A stretch of DNA of 64,000 nucleotides from Sphingomonas sp. MA1305 (lineage in GTDB: Bacteria > Pseudomonadota > Alphaproteobacteria > Sphingomonadales > Sphingomonadaceae), in assembly GCF_016107325.1 (NCBI RefSeq), contig NZ_RCVT01000001.1, forward strand, positions 372,001 to 436,000, given 5' to 3'. A program made the translations under genes and the position numbers. Position 1 is the stretch's first letter, and every line of letters begins with the position of its first letter. The notes beneath the pieces were generated by a model that did no database searches, was not told the DNA's origin, and saw nothing but the letters and a program-made list of their open reading frames with translations. This document shows positions 24,353 to 33,854 of the stretch, one piece after another.

Positions 24353-25099
24353 TCAGCGCCGCCGTTTCGTTGTCCTGGGCGCCACCCACGTCGGCACCCG
24401 CACGAAGGCGACCGGCAACACCCCGTCGATCACCCGCAGCGGATCGACCGCCGGCTGCGCCGGGAACAGGTCCCGCGCCTTGCCGAACAGGAAGCGCGCC
24501 CGGGCGGCCCCCGGCGCCGCCGCGCGCGTCCCCACCCAGCGCCAGTGCCACGGTTCCCACTTCACCTGCTGGCGGTTGCCGCCGGGGAAGGACAATTCGA
24601 AGCCGTAGCGCGGTGCGTTGCGGACCAGCCAGCGCGCCGCCGGCGTCGCCGCCATACATGCCTCCGCGTCGGGGCAGCCGTTGGCCGGCCGGACCGCGAA
24701 ATCGACGACATAGCCGGTGGCATGTTCGCTATGCCCCGGCGGCGCGACGGAGATCGCGCGCTCCGCCGCCGCATTGGGATGCTCGCGGCAGAACACCTCC
24801 GCCTGCGACACGATCGAGCGGTGGCACGACAGACCGCGCAGCGTCCCCATCACCGCCGGGTCGCCCGCCGCCGCGGCGAGCAGCCGGCTCAGGTCGGGCA
24901 GCATATCGCGGTGGACCAGGCAGCGATTGAGCGCGAAGCCGGCGGGCGCCGGGACGAGGTCGCCCGGCGCGACGTCGCCATAGGGGAGATGGCCGTAGAC
25001 CCGCCCCGGATCGCTCATGCTCGATCGCGCGGCGGGACAGATATCGGCCAGCGCCGGCGTCGCCAGCGCGAGCAGCGGAAGGATCAGGGCGGCACGCAT
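24353..25099 (-). CDS. D-alanyl-D-alanine carboxypeptidase, VanY/M15B family
   Basis: 248 residues from ATG 25099, which starts a clean signal peptide (MRAALILPLLALATPALA). Zinc site of the M15 family: the SxHxxGxxxD motif in GHSEHATGYVVD gives H126 and D133, and WEPWHWRW gives E182 and H185. Predicted to trim peptidoglycan stem peptides in the periplasm. The longer open frame upstream of the ATG has no coding character and would overlap the divergent pseudouridine synthase gene. Convergent with wrbA. Confidence 0.85.
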   Translation of the reverse strand: MRAALILPLLALATPALADICPAARSSMSDPGRVYGHLPYGDVAPGDLVPAPAGFALNRCLVHRDMLPDLSRLLAAAAGDPAVMGTLRGLSCHRSIVSQAEVFCREHPNAAAERAISVAPPGHSEHATGYVVDFAVRPANGCPDAEACMAATPAARWLVRNAPRYGFELSFPGGNRQQVKWEPWHWRWVGTRAAAPGAARARFLFGKARDLFPAQPAVDPLRVIDGVLPVAFVRVPTWVAPRTTKRRR

Positions 25100-25150
25100 C
25101 GCGCCGCCGCCTCTGGCGCGAAGCGGCATCCGGTGGCAAGGGCCGATACC

Positions 25151-25795
25151 ATGCACGGCGACAGGGTCCTCTTCATCGACGGCGAAGCGTTGGTCATCGA
25201 CAAGCCCGCCGGGCTGCCCGTCGATCGCCCCCGCGACGGCAGTCTCAGCCTCGAAAACCATCTGGAATCACTGCGCTTCGGCTTCCAGCGCTGGCCGCAG
25301 CCGGTGCATCGGCTCGACCGCGACACCAGCGGCTGCCTGCTGCTGTCGCGCAACCCCAAGGCGCAGGCGCGCTTCCAGCAGGCGTTCGAGCAGGGACTGG
25401 TCGAGAAACGCTATCTCGCCATCCTCGACGGCGTTCCGGAGGGAGAGGGCGGCACGATCGACGTGCCGCTCGGCAAGGTGTCGACGCTGGAGCAGGGCTG
25501 GCGGATGGTCGCCGATCCGAAGGGCAAGGCGGCGCGCACCGACTGGCGGCTGGTCGCCGTCCGCGACGGCCGTGCCCTGGTCGAATTCCGGCCGGCGACC
25601 GGGCGCACCCACCAGATCCGCGTCCATGCCGCGACGGGTCTCGGCGTGGCCGTCGTCGGCGACCCGGTCTACGGCCGTGGCGAGCCGGGTGGCATGATGC
25701 TCCACGCCGCGGCGCTGACCGTGCCGCGCGCGAACAAGGACCCGATCGTCGCGGAGGCGCCGCTGCCCGCGCGGTTCGGCGACTGGCCGCTATGA
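25151..25795 (+). CDS. RluA-family RNA pseudouridine synthase
   Basis: 214 residues. Catalytic Asp56 in HRLDRDTSG; PATGRTHQIRVHAA is the second family motif, and VGDPVYG the third. Isomerises uridine in rRNA or tRNA; the target cannot be assigned, though the lack of an S4 domain resembles RluA/TruC rather than RluC/D. ATG 25151. Divergent from the VanY-type gene; ArfB follows after 22 nt and is likely in the same transcript. Confidence 0.9.
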   Translation: MHGDRVLFIDGEALVIDKPAGLPVDRPRDGSLSLENHLESLRFGFQRWPQPVHRLDRDTSGCLLLSRNPKAQARFQQAFEQGLVEKRYLAILDGVPEGEGGTIDVPLGKVSTLEQGWRMVADPKGKAARTDWRLVAVRDGRALVEFRPATGRTHQIRVHAATGLGVAVVGDPVYGRGEPGGMMLHAAALTVPRANKDPIVAEAPLPARFGDWPL

Positions 25796-25817
25796 TCGCC
25801 GCAGGCGAGCGCTTATC

Positions 25818-26216
25818 GTGATCCAGGTGCCGGAAGACGCGATCGAGGAACGCTTCCTGGCCGCGTCCGGCCCCGGTGGCCAGAACGTCAACAAGGTCGC
25901 CACCGCCTGCCAGTTACGCTGCGACGTCTTCCGGCTCGGCCTGCATCCCGAAAGCTACCGCCGGCTGAAGCTGCTCGCCGGCAGCCGGCTGTCGGCCAGC
26001 GGCCAATTGGTCATCACCGCGCGCCGCTACCGTACGCAGGAGGCGAACCGCGCCGATGCGCGCGAGCGGCTCGCCGAATTGCTCGCCAAGGCGGAGGAGC
26101 GCGAGGCGCGCCGGGTAAAGACCAAGCCGTCGCGCGCCGCCAAGGCGAAGCGGGTCGATGCCAAGAAAGGCCGCAGCGCGGTCAAGGCTGGCCGCGGCAA
26201 GGTGCGCCTCGACTGA
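25818..26216 (+). CDS. arfB: Alternative ribosome-rescue factor ArfB (peptidyl-tRNA hydrolase)
   Basis: 132 residues. The GGQ peptidyl-tRNA hydrolysis motif is at residues 20-22 (SGPGGQNVNKVAT), in the N-terminal position and short context of YaeJ/ArfB rather than of a full release factor. The C-terminal tail is strongly basic (RVKTKPSRAAKAKRV), as needed to enter the empty mRNA channel of stalled ribosomes. GTG start at 25818. Confidence 0.9.
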   Translation: MIQVPEDAIEERFLAASGPGGQNVNKVATACQLRCDVFRLGLHPESYRRLKLLAGSRLSASGQLVITARRYRTQEANRADARERLAELLAKAEEREARRVKTKPSRAAKAKRVDAKKGRSAVKAGRGKVRLD

Positions 26217-26261
26217 CGACGGGCCTTCCGGCCCGCGCCGAACCGCCCTACATCGTGCGCC

Positions 26262-26744
26262 ATGTACCAGTTCGACATCCAGGCCGGCAGCAAGGCCGAT
26301 CTCTATCACGACCTACACGCCGCGCTCGACGCCCTGACCGCTGGTGAGCCGGACGGCATCGCCAACATGGCCAATGCCGCGGCGCTGATCTGGCAATATC
26401 TGCCGGATCTCAATTGGGCGGGCTTCTACCGCAACGTCGCCGACGAACTCGTGCTCGGGCCGTTCCAGGGCAAGGCGGCGTGCATCCGCATCCCGTTCGG
26501 CAAGGGGGTTTGCGGCACCGCCGCCGCCACGCGCACGCCGCAGGTGGTCGCCGACGTCCACGCCTTCCCCGGCCATATCGCCTGCGACGCAGCGAGCCGC
26601 TCCGAACTGGTCGTGCCGATCGTCCACGACGGCCGCCTGATCGGCGTGCTAGACCTCGACAGCCCGCAGGCCGACCGCTTCGATGGCGAGGATGAAGCCG
26701 GCTGCGTCGCGCTGATGACGCTGCTCGCGCCGCGCCTGGTGTGA
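26262..26744 (+). CDS. msrC: Free methionine-(R)-sulfoxide reductase (GAF domain)
   Basis: 160-residue GAF-fold enzyme that reduces free Met-(R)-sulfoxide. The three cysteines of the family are present in FQGKAACIRIPFGKGVCG (C74, C84) and GHIACDAASRSELVVP (C108), offset by ten from the E. coli enzyme, together with NWAGFYR. Cytosolic, no signal peptide. ATG 26262. Probably separate from arfB (45-bp gap). Confidence 0.9.
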   Translation: MYQFDIQAGSKADLYHDLHAALDALTAGEPDGIANMANAAALIWQYLPDLNWAGFYRNVADELVLGPFQGKAACIRIPFGKGVCGTAAATRTPQVVADVHAFPGHIACDAASRSELVVPIVHDGRLIGVLDLDSPQADRFDGEDEAGCVALMTLLAPRLV

Positions 26745-26861
26745 TCCTAATCGGGACACAGGCCATGCTTCCGGGACCGGGGTCGCCTTGGTAAGCAACC
26801 TGTTAAGTAGATCGGCGTTGCGCAACCGTAACGTCGAGTCGCCGACAGGAGGACAAGGGGA

Positions 26862-27893
26862 ATGCGCAAGGTCATGCTGGCGGGCGCCGTGCTCGCACTG
26901 GTCGCCGCAGATGGAGCCGATGCCCAGCAGCGCGTCGTGATGCACGGCCCGGCGCCGCAGGTCGGCGGTGGCTATGCGCGCCCCGGCTTCGCGCCGCGTC
27001 CGGGCTATCAGGGACGCTGGGGCAGCAAGGTCGGCGGCCATTGGTGGGGCGGGGTCAATGCTCCCGGCGGTTGGAATGCCTATCGCCGCCCGGTGCGCGG
27101 CTGGACGCTGCCCCGCTATTGGGTCGCTCCCCGCTTCTATGTCAGCGACTGGTCGACCTATGGCCTGGTGCAGCCGCCGCAGGGCTATACCTGGGTCCGC
27201 TATTATGACGATGCGGTGCTCGTCGACGGACGCGGCTCGGTCTACGACAGCGTCTCCGACGTCGACTGGGACCAGTACGACGGCGCCTATGCCGATGATC
27301 GCGGCGTCTATGCCGACAGCCGCGACGCTTATTACCAGCGCCGCGACAGCGGCGTCGGCGGCGCGGTCGCCGGTGCGGTGGTCGGCGGTGTCGCCGGCAA
27401 CGTCATCGCCGGGCGCGGCAACCGCCTGGGCGGCACGCTGGTCGGGGCCGGCGTCGGCGCCGCGGCCGGTTATGCGATCGACCGGGCCGGCGATCGCCGT
27501 CGCGACGGCTATGGCGCCGACTATGGCCGCCCCGGTCGGGTGCCGGTAGCGCCGGACTATCCGCCGCCGCCGCCCGCCGACTACGCACCGCCGCCACCGC
27601 CGCCGCCGGTCTACGCCCCGCCAGCGCCGGTGGTGCAGCCGCTGCCCGGGCCGGGCTGGCGTTCCGCCGATGGCCGGACGACGGTGACCACGACCAGCGG
27701 CGCCGGCTATGCGAGCGGCGGCTATTATTATCCTGGTGCGACGACCACCACGGTTGTCGTGCAGACCCAGCCGGTGGTCACCACCACGACCACCGAGATC
27801 TACGAGGACGCCGTCACCTACACGCGCCGCGCGCCGCTGCGCACCAAGACCAAGCGCGTCTGGCGCCCCGCGCCGAAATGCTATTGCCGCTGA
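26862..27893 (+). CDS. RcnB-type/glycine-zipper envelope protein
   Basis: 343 residues. Signal peptide (MRKVMLAGAVLALVAADGADA), then an RcnB-like module (YWVAPRFYVSDWSTYGL, YTWVRYYDDAVLVD), then a glycine zipper (GGAVAGAVVGGVAGNVIAG and GGTLVGAGVGAAAGYAID), then a Pro-rich linker and a Thr/Val-rich tail ending in CYCR. RcnB proteins take part in nickel/cobalt or envelope homeostasis; the glycine zipper suggests membrane insertion or oligomerisation. AGGAGG lies ten bases before the ATG. Followed by a strong terminator. Precise role unknown. Confidence 0.82.
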   Translation: MRKVMLAGAVLALVAADGADAQQRVVMHGPAPQVGGGYARPGFAPRPGYQGRWGSKVGGHWWGGVNAPGGWNAYRRPVRGWTLPRYWVAPRFYVSDWSTYGLVQPPQGYTWVRYYDDAVLVDGRGSVYDSVSDVDWDQYDGAYADDRGVYADSRDAYYQRRDSGVGGAVAGAVVGGVAGNVIAGRGNRLGGTLVGAGVGAAAGYAIDRAGDRRRDGYGADYGRPGRVPVAPDYPPPPPADYAPPPPPPPVYAPPAPVVQPLPGPGWRSADGRTTVTTTSGAGYASGGYYYPGATTTTVVVQTQPVVTTTTTEIYEDAVTYTRRAPLRTKTKRVWRPAPKCYCR

Positions 27894-27925
27894 GGCGATA
27901 GCGATCCGGGTTGGCCGCAAGGCCC

Positions 27926-27968
27926 GATGCCGTCCCGCATGAACTCCCGCGGGGCGGCATCGCTTTTT
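27926..27968 (+). terminator. Rho-independent terminator
   Basis: GATGCCG-T-CCCGC pairs with GCGGG-G-CGGCATC around a 10-base loop, followed by TTTTT. It ends the RcnB/glycine-zipper transcript. Confidence 0.88.
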
Positions 27969-28145
27969 AAGGGCCGGGCGGGGGCGGCCTGATGCAGGTG
28001 AACCGAAGCCGCGCTCCCTTCGTCCTGCCCGCGCTTGACCCGGTGGCGCCCGTCCGGTCGGACCGGGGGCCGTGATCAAGGCCCGGCAGTTCCGCCGGGT
28101 CGCCGGTGCGGCTCACCGCGCCGACGCCCCAGCCGGAGACCGCCG

Positions 28146-29690
28146 ATGTCCGCCACCACAGCCCCAAACCACGGTCGCGTCCGCCGCTGGTGGTCGCATT
28201 GGGCGACCGGCGGCGTCGACCATGATGCAGTGCTGCGCCAGATCGCCGAGGACAGCGGTTGGTCCGGTCGTTACGCCTTCCTGATCGTCATCTCGGCGGC
28301 GATCTCGCTGCTCGGCCTGCTGATGCCGTCGGTGGCGGTGCTGATCGGTGCGATGCTGCTGTCGCCGCTGATGATGCCGATCATCGGCCTGGGGTTCGCG
28401 ATCGCGACCGTCGACCCGCGCGAGATGCGCCGCGCCGCCACCGCGCTGATCGCCGGCGCCCTGCTCGCGATCGCCCTGTCGGTGGTTTGCGTCGCGCTGT
28501 CGCCGATCCAGACGATCACCAGCGAGATCGCCGCCCGCACCCGGCCGACGCTATTCGACCTGCTCGTCGCATTGCTGTCCGCGATCGCCGGCGGCTATGC
28601 GCTGATCCGCGGGCGGGGCGGCACGGTGGTCGGCGTCGCCATCGCGATCGCGTTGATGCCGCCGCTGGTCGTCGTCGGCTTCGGCATCGCGACGCTCAAC
28701 TGGACGGTGTTCGCCGGCTCGCTGCTGCTGTTCGTCACCAATGCGATCACCATCGCGCTGACCGCCGCACTGGTCGCGCGCGTCTACGGCTTCGGCGCGC
28801 ATCTGTCGCCGCAACATACCGGCTGGCAGCTCGTGCTGTTCGTCGTCGCCGTCGGCCTGCTCGCGGTGCCGCTCGGCGCAGCGCTGCGCCAGATCGCGTT
28901 CGAGGCGGTGGCCCAGCGTCAGGTGCGCGAGACGATCAGCGATCGCTTTCCCGACGCCTCGCGCCTCGGCCAGCTCGACATCGACTATGATGCGCAGCCG
29001 ATCCGCATCCGCGCGGTGGTGCTGACGCCACGGCTCGATCCCGCCGCCGACCGGGTCCTGGCTGCGGACCTGCGCGCGCGGCTCGACCGGCCGATCGACG
29101 TCCACGTCGATCAATTGCGCGTCGCGCCGGAGGACAATGGCGTCGAGGCGGCGCAGATCGCCCGCGCCAGCAGCACTGCCGCGACCCGCGATGCCGATCG
29201 CCAGCGCCGCGCGATCGCCGATCTTGCCCTCGTCGCCGGTGTCGATGCCGCCAGCGTCCGCGCCGACGCCGGCGCGCGGACGCTGGCCGCGACGACGGCG
29301 GCGCTGCCCGGACTGACGCTGGCGGGGTATCGGGCGATCGAGGCGCGGGCCGCAGCCGCCCTTCCGCAATGGACGGTGCGGCTCGCCCCGCCGGCGGAGG
29401 TCGCGCCCCCGGCCGTGCCGATCGTCGCGGGGGTCGTCGACGATGAAGCGCTGGGCAACGCGGCGTGGAGTTCGGCACGGCGCGGTCAGGCGCTGCTGGT
29501 CGACGGCGGCAGTGCCGTGCAGCGCGAGGCGGTCGCCACCGCGATCGCCCGGCGGGGCGGCGCGGCGACGGCCGGCACCGCGGGTGGCGCGTTGCGGTTG
29601 CGTTGGAGCGACGAGGCACCCGCCGCGGCCGGTGCATCACCGCCCGATCGGGACCGGACCGACCCCGGAAGCGGGGCGGGCGGGCGTTGA
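28146..29690 (+). CDS. DUF389 family membrane protein
   Basis: 514 residues. Six to seven hydrophobic segments between residues 40 and 260 with the DUF389 hallmark PSVAVLIGAMLLSPLMMPIIGLG near the first. The C-terminal about 250 residues are soluble and repetitive Ala/Arg/Asp-rich. The family is widespread and its function unknown; some members are annotated TIGR00341. ATG 28146 has GGAGA six bases upstream. Upstream gap 27894-28145 holds the terminator above and nothing else recognised. Converges on the M28 peptidase gene four bases away. Confidence 0.85.
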   Translation: MSATTAPNHGRVRRWWSHWATGGVDHDAVLRQIAEDSGWSGRYAFLIVISAAISLLGLLMPSVAVLIGAMLLSPLMMPIIGLGFAIATVDPREMRRAATALIAGALLAIALSVVCVALSPIQTITSEIAARTRPTLFDLLVALLSAIAGGYALIRGRGGTVVGVAIAIALMPPLVVVGFGIATLNWTVFAGSLLLFVTNAITIALTAALVARVYGFGAHLSPQHTGWQLVLFVVAVGLLAVPLGAALRQIAFEAVAQRQVRETISDRFPDASRLGQLDIDYDAQPIRIRAVVLTPRLDPAADRVLAADLRARLDRPIDVHVDQLRVAPEDNGVEAAQIARASSTAATRDADRQRRAIADLALVAGVDAASVRADAGARTLAATTAALPGLTLAGYRAIEARAAAALPQWTVRLAPPAEVAPPAVPIVAGVVDDEALGNAAWSSARRGQALLVDGGSAVQREAVATAIARRGGAATAGTAGGALRLRWSDEAPAAAGASPPDRDRTDPGSGAGGR

Positions 29691-29694
29691 GCGA

Positions 29695-30975
29695 TCAGCG
29701 CCGCACGGCCCGACCGCCGAACGTCACCAGGCTCTCCGCCCCGTCCGCCGCCACGGCCGCCACGCCGATGAAGGTGTCGTCGACCGGCACCTGCTTCAGC
29801 ACGGTCTGCGTTCCGGTGACGTCGCGCGATACGCGCCACGTCGCGCTGTCGTTGGGCCGCCAGCGCACACGATAGCGCGCCGCGCCCGGCACCGCCGGCC
29901 ACGACACCTGCGTGTCGCGCGACAGGTCGCCCGACAGCGTTACGCTGGCCGGTGCGGCGGGGGCGGCGGCCAGGCGGGCGAGGGTGGCGACGTTGATCGC
30001 GGTCACCTTGGCCAGATAGGCGAAGTCCATCCGGTCGATCGTGTCGCCGTAAACCACGCCCTTATCGGTGCGCAGGTCCTGATGCTGGGCGTCCCAATTC
30101 TCCGCGCCGACCGAGAAGCGCACCGCGGGATAGCCGCGCTTCAGGAACGGTTCGTGATCACCGCCGCGGCCGAATCGGTCCGGCCGCCGTTCGATCACGA
30201 CGTCGAGCCCGCCGGGGATCGTGCCGGCGATGCCATCGATCGCCTTGGCCAGCGCGCGGCTGGGGCCGTCATCTTCCCCGCCGTCGCCGCGCCGGCGCAT
30301 CGCCTGCGCCAGATCTTCGGAGGCGCGAATGCCCTCGGAAAAGACGCGGACGCGGCCGGCATCGACCACGCCGCCCTGGCCGATCGTGTTGCCGACGATG
30401 TCGTTGTTGAGCATCGCGCTGACCTGCCAGCCGCGCTGCTGCGCCGTATCCGCGAGCAATTCCGACCCCCACAGGCCCTGTTCCTCGGCAGAGAAGGCGA
30501 CATAGACGATCGTCGCATCGAACTTCCGCTGTGACAGCAGTCGGGCGGCCTCCAGCACAAGGGCGACGCCCGAGGCATCGTCATTGGCGCCGGGCGCGTC
30601 ATGAGTCGCATCCATGACGTCGGTGACGCGGCTGTCGATATGGCCGCCGACGATGACGACACGATTGGGGTCACGGCCCGGCTGGATGCCCAGCACGTCC
30701 TCGACCACGACGCCGTTTGGCGCGCGCGGCCCGTCGAAGCGGCGGCTGATCCGCTCGACCTTGATGCAGCCGCCGCAGGCGCGCGACAGCACCTCGAACC
30801 GCTGCGCCGCCCAGCTCCGCGCCGCGCCGATGCCGCGCTTGGGATCGGTCGCTGACGACAGCGTATGGCGGGTCCCGAACCCGACCAGCGTGGCGACATC
30901 GGCCTTCAGCCTTGTGACGCTGGGTTGTTGGGAAGAGGCGGAAGCGGCCGCGGCCGCAAGCAGGAGAGGAAGCAT
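29695..30975 (-). CDS. M28 family zinc peptidase, exported
   Basis: 426 residues with a short signal sequence (MLPLLLAAAAASASS). Two-zinc peptidase motifs in order: VVIVGGHIDSR (His), GANDDASGVALVLEAARLL (bridging Asp), FSAEEQGLWGSELLA (catalytic Glu plus ligand Glu), NNDIVGN (Asp) and GGDHEPFLKRGYPAVRF (His). The last about 100 residues (VSWPAVPGAARYRVRWRP...) look like a fibronectin-III-like domain. Probable periplasmic aminopeptidase. Start 30975. Confidence 0.88.
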   Translation of the reverse strand: MLPLLLAAAAASASSQQPSVTRLKADVATLVGFGTRHTLSSATDPKRGIGAARSWAAQRFEVLSRACGGCIKVERISRRFDGPRAPNGVVVEDVLGIQPGRDPNRVVIVGGHIDSRVTDVMDATHDAPGANDDASGVALVLEAARLLSQRKFDATIVYVAFSAEEQGLWGSELLADTAQQRGWQVSAMLNNDIVGNTIGQGGVVDAGRVRVFSEGIRASEDLAQAMRRRGDGGEDDGPSRALAKAIDGIAGTIPGGLDVVIERRPDRFGRGGDHEPFLKRGYPAVRFSVGAENWDAQHQDLRTDKGVVYGDTIDRMDFAYLAKVTAINVATLARLAAAPAAPASVTLSGDLSRDTQVSWPAVPGAARYRVRWRPNDSATWRVSRDVTGTQTVLKQVPVDDTFIGVAAVAADGAESLVTFGGRAVRR

Positions 30976-31031
30976 GCCGACAGTGTGGCGGCGAAGTGCG
31001 CCGTCCTCAAGCAGCGATCGCCGTTATCCCA

Positions 31032-31217
31032 TCAATGCGGCCGCACGCAGTCCTGCACCATGTGTCGGTCGAGCTGATCAATCACTCCGCAAACGTTGGC
31101 GGCGGCGATGGTCTCGCCCAGATTGTCGAGCAATACCAACGTCTCGCTCAGCATCGCAATGGCGCGCATTAAATCGAGATCAAGCGTGGCGTTTCGGTGC
31201 ATGACGATCGTATTCAT
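31032..31217 (-). CDS. Small helical protein, unknown
   Basis: 61 residues from ATG 31217 (MNTIVMHRNATLDLDLMRAI...); ATG 31202 would give 56. Composition is helical and Leu/Ala-rich (AMLSETLVLLDNLGETIAAANV). No signal peptide or known domain, and no clear ribosome binding site for either start. It resembles small conserved proteins I associate with sphingomonads, but that is a weak impression. It lies 60 bp downstream of the universal stress protein gene on the same strand. Confidence 0.5.
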   Translation of the reverse strand: MNTIVMHRNATLDLDLMRAIAMLSETLVLLDNLGETIAAANVCGVIDQLDRHMVQDCVRPH

Positions 31218-31277
31218 AATACATATTGGCCAGACGCGCAAGTCGAATCGCCAATTAATTGGTCTGGCCAAATTGCC

Positions 31278-31733
31278 CTAGCTCAGTCGGTCGATCGCCT
31301 CTGCATCCAACGATCCGGGCACGATCATGATCGGCACCGCTAGCGTGCCGGCGTCCGTGCCCGTGAAATGGCTGACCAGCTTTCCCGGCGCGCCGCTCGC
31401 GGCAGCGCCGAGCACCAAGGCCGCGATGTTGGGGTCAGCCGCGATGATCTCGCGGATGATCTTCGGGCCCTCGCCGTCGCGCACCGTGATCGCCGGCTTC
31501 AGCCCCGATTCCTGCATCAGCGTGCCCGCCGCTGCCGTGACCAGCCCCTCGGCATGCAGCCGGGCTTCTTCCTCGATCGTCGCCTGGACACCGCCGAAGG
31601 CAATGAATTCCTGTGGCGGGATCAACGTCAGTATCTCGACCCCGCCACCGGTCTTGACCGCCCGCCGCGCGGCGAAGCGCAATGCGATCGCCGCTTCCGG
31701 ACTTTCGTCGACCACCACCAGATAGATGCGCAT
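31278..31733 (-). CDS. Universal stress protein (UspA family)
   Basis: 151 residues, single Usp domain: IYLVVVDESPEAAIALRFAARRA at the N-terminus and ALVLGAAASGAPGKLVSHFTG near residue 110, where the family's ATP-binding G-x2-G-x9-G(S/T) motif is expected. The C-terminal strand is PIMIVPG. Some Usp proteins bind ATP, others not. Divergent from the pyruvate dehydrogenase E2 gene with a 119-bp gap that must hold both promoters. Confidence 0.85.
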   Translation of the reverse strand: MRIYLVVVDESPEAAIALRFAARRAVKTGGGVEILTLIPPQEFIAFGGVQATIEEEARLHAEGLVTAAAGTLMQESGLKPAITVRDGEGPKIIREIIAADPNIAALVLGAAASGAPGKLVSHFTGTDAGTLAVPIMIVPGSLDAEAIDRLS

Positions 31734-31852
31734 ATTCGCCCCTTTTTCCGCTAGGTGACCCCTGACGCGAGGCAGTGCAAGAGCGACCCTGGGGTTGACC
31801 CTGCGGCACGGGGGCGCGAAGGAGCGCGCACTCCCCAGGCAAGAGGACCTGC

Positions 31853-33208
31853 ATGTCGATCGAGATCAAGATGCCCGCGCTGTCGCCGACGATGGAGGAG
31901 GGCACCCTCGCCAAATGGCTCGTCAAGGAAGGCGACACCGTCAAGTCCGGCGACATCATGGCCGAGATCGAGACCGACAAGGCGACGATGGAGTTTGAGG
32001 CGGTTGATGAAGGGACGATCGCCAAGATCCTCGTTGCCGAGGGCACGGACAACGTGAAGGTGGGCGCTGTGATCGCGATTCTCGCCGAAGAGGGCGAGGA
32101 TGCGGCCGCGGTGCAGGCGCCGACCAAGTCGGAGACGCCCGAGCCGACCGATCCCGAGTTCAAGGGCCGGCCCAATCCGACCGACCCGAACAAGACCGGC
32201 AGCGAGGCGAAGCCCGCCGAGCGCACGCTGACGCAGGCCGAGGACCACGGCCGCCCGGCGACGCAGGACGCGCAGCCCGCATCGGGCGGCCGGATCAAGG
32301 CCAGCCCGCTTGCCCGCCGCATCGCCGCCGACAAGGGCATCGACCTTAACGCCGTGTCGGGCACCGGCCCCAACGGTCGCATCGTCAAGGCCGACGTCGA
32401 GGGCGCCAAGCCCGGCGCCGCTGCCCCTGCCGCGACCGCACCGGCCGCGACGGATACGGCTGCCGCCGCGGCACCCGCCGCCGCCGCCGCCGCCGCCAAG
32501 CCCGCCGCCGTGCCGGACATCCCGCACGAGGTGACCAAACTGTCGAACATGCGCAAGACGATCGCGCGCCGCCTGACCGAATCGAAGCAGACCGTGCCGC
32601 ACATCTACCTGACGGTGGACGTGCAGCTCGACGCCTTGCTCAAGCTCCGCACCGAGCTCAACGCCAGCCTCGAGAGCCGCGGCGTCAAGCTGTCGGTCAA
32701 CGACATGCTGGTTAAGGCGCTCGCCGCGGCGCTGATCGCGGTGCCGAAGTGCAACGTCATGTACACGCCGGACCAGCTGATCAGCTTCAAGCGCGCCGAC
32801 ATCTCGGTCGCGGTGTCGACGCCCGCGGGCCTGATCACGCCGATCGTCGTCGGCGCCGACACCAAGAGCCTGTCGACCATCTCGACCGAGGTGAAGGATC
32901 TTGCCGCGCGAGCCCGCGACAACAAGCTGAAGCCGGAGGAATTCCAGGGCGGTACCGCCTCGATCAGCAACATGGGCATGTTCGGGATCAAGCAGTTCGA
33001 GGCGGTGATCAACCCGCCGCAGGGCATGATCCTGGCGATCGGCGCGGGCGAGAAGCGGCCGTACATCGTCGACGGCCAGCTCGGCATCGCCACCGTGATG
33101 TCGGCCACCGGCAGCTTCGATCACCGCGCGATCGACGGTGCCGACGGCGCCGAACTGATGAAGGCGTTCAAGGAGCTGGTCGAGCGTCCGCTCGGCATGC
33201 TCGCCTGA
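31853..33208 (+). CDS. pdhC: Pyruvate dehydrogenase complex E2, dihydrolipoamide acetyltransferase
   Basis: 451 residues. One lipoyl domain (lipoyl-Lys K43 in ETDKATME), a Pro/Glu-rich linker, a peripheral-subunit-binding domain ([28 protein letters not shown]), an Ala/Pro linker, and the C-terminal catalytic domain with [13 protein letters not shown] (HxxxDG, the active-site His/Asp). Transfers acetyl groups from E1 to CoA. AGAGGA lies about seven bases before the ATG. E1 genes are not in this window; E3 follows two genes later. Confidence 0.95.
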   Translation: MSIEIKMPALSPTMEEGTLAKWLVKEGDTVKSGDIMAEIETDKATMEFEAVDEGTIAKILVAEGTDNVKVGAVIAILAEEGEDAAAVQAPTKSETPEPTDPEFKGRPNPTDPNKTGSEAKPAERTLTQAEDHGRPATQDAQPASGGRIKASPLARRIAADKGIDLNAVSGTGPNGRIVKADVEGAKPGAAAPAATAPAATDTAAAAAPAAAAAAAKPAAVPDIPHEVTKLSNMRKTIARRLTESKQTVPHIYLTVDVQLDALLKLRTELNASLESRGVKLSVNDMLVKALAAALIAVPKCNVMYTPDQLISFKRADISVAVSTPAGLITPIVVGADTKSLSTISTEVKDLAARARDNKLKPEEFQGGTASISNMGMFGIKQFEAVINPPQGMILAIGAGEKRPYIVDGQLGIATVMSATGSFDHRAIDGADGAELMKAFKELVERPLGMLA

Positions 33209-33228
33209 ACGCAAGCGACGCCGCGCCG

Positions 33229-33423
33229 ATGCGCACCCTGGTCGAACTGTTCCACCTCGTTGCCGGGCTCACCGCCGCCGCGCTGCTGACCGCGGCGGCG
33301 GCCTGGGCCTATCCGTTGGGGCGCGAGGTGATCTGGTGGTGCGGCGGGGTGGCGATGGCGGCCACCGCGATGATGGGCATCGGCCCGTTGCGTCGCGCGC
33401 GCGCCGCCGATCGGAGACGCTGA
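33229..33423 (+). CDS. Small two-helix membrane protein, unknown
   Basis: 64 residues. Two hydrophobic helices (VAGLTAAALLTAAAAWAYPL and IWWCGGVAMAATAMMGI) with an Arg-rich C-terminus (RRARAADRRR), suggesting an N-in, C-in hairpin. It lies 20 bp after pdhC, and the thioesterase ATG starts one base after its stop, so it is part of the E2-E3 operon. No family recognised. Confidence 0.65.
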   Translation: MRTLVELFHLVAGLTAAALLTAAAAWAYPLGREVIWWCGGVAMAATAMMGIGPLRRARAADRRR

Positions 33424-33424
33424 C

Positions 33425-33820
33425 ATGACCGACCTTCCGCCCGCCCTTCTGCCGCAGGACGCGCCGACGATCCGCGTCTCCGCCATGCCGGCGGATGCCA
33501 ATGCCTATGGCGACATCTTCGGCGGCTGGCTGATGAGCCTGATGGACTCGGCCGCTGGCCTGGTCGCCGCGCGCCGGGCGAAGGGGCGCGCGGTGACGAT
33601 CGCGATGGACGGCATGCAATTCCACGCGCCCGTCCATGTCGGCGACGAAGTCTCGGTCTATGCCCGGCTGATCACGGTCGGCCGCACCTCGATGGCGATC
33701 GCGGTCGAAAGCTGGGCGCGCGACCGGCATGGCGAGGAGGTGCGCAAGGTGACCGAGGCGCGCTTCACCTTCGTGGCGATCGACGAGGATCGCAAGCCGC
33801 GGCCGGTACCGGCCGCCTGA
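33425..33820 (+). CDS. Acyl-CoA thioesterase, hotdog fold (YciA-like)
   Basis: 131 residues. ADANAYGDIFGGWLMSLMDSAAG carries the catalytic-loop signature of the YciA/BFIT hotdog thioesterases, with the Asp of SLMDSAAG as the expected general base; FHAPVHVGDEV is the second motif. Hydrolyses acyl-CoA in the cytosol, plausibly protecting CoA pools near pyruvate dehydrogenase. Lies between E2 and E3. Confidence 0.88.
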   Translation: MTDLPPALLPQDAPTIRVSAMPADANAYGDIFGGWLMSLMDSAAGLVAARRAKGRAVTIAMDGMQFHAPVHVGDEVSVYARLITVGRTSMAIAVESWARDRHGEEVRKVTEARFTFVAIDEDRKPRPVPAA

Positions 33821-33854
33821 ACTTTCCCTATTCCCCAGGTAAGGACCTTTCCGC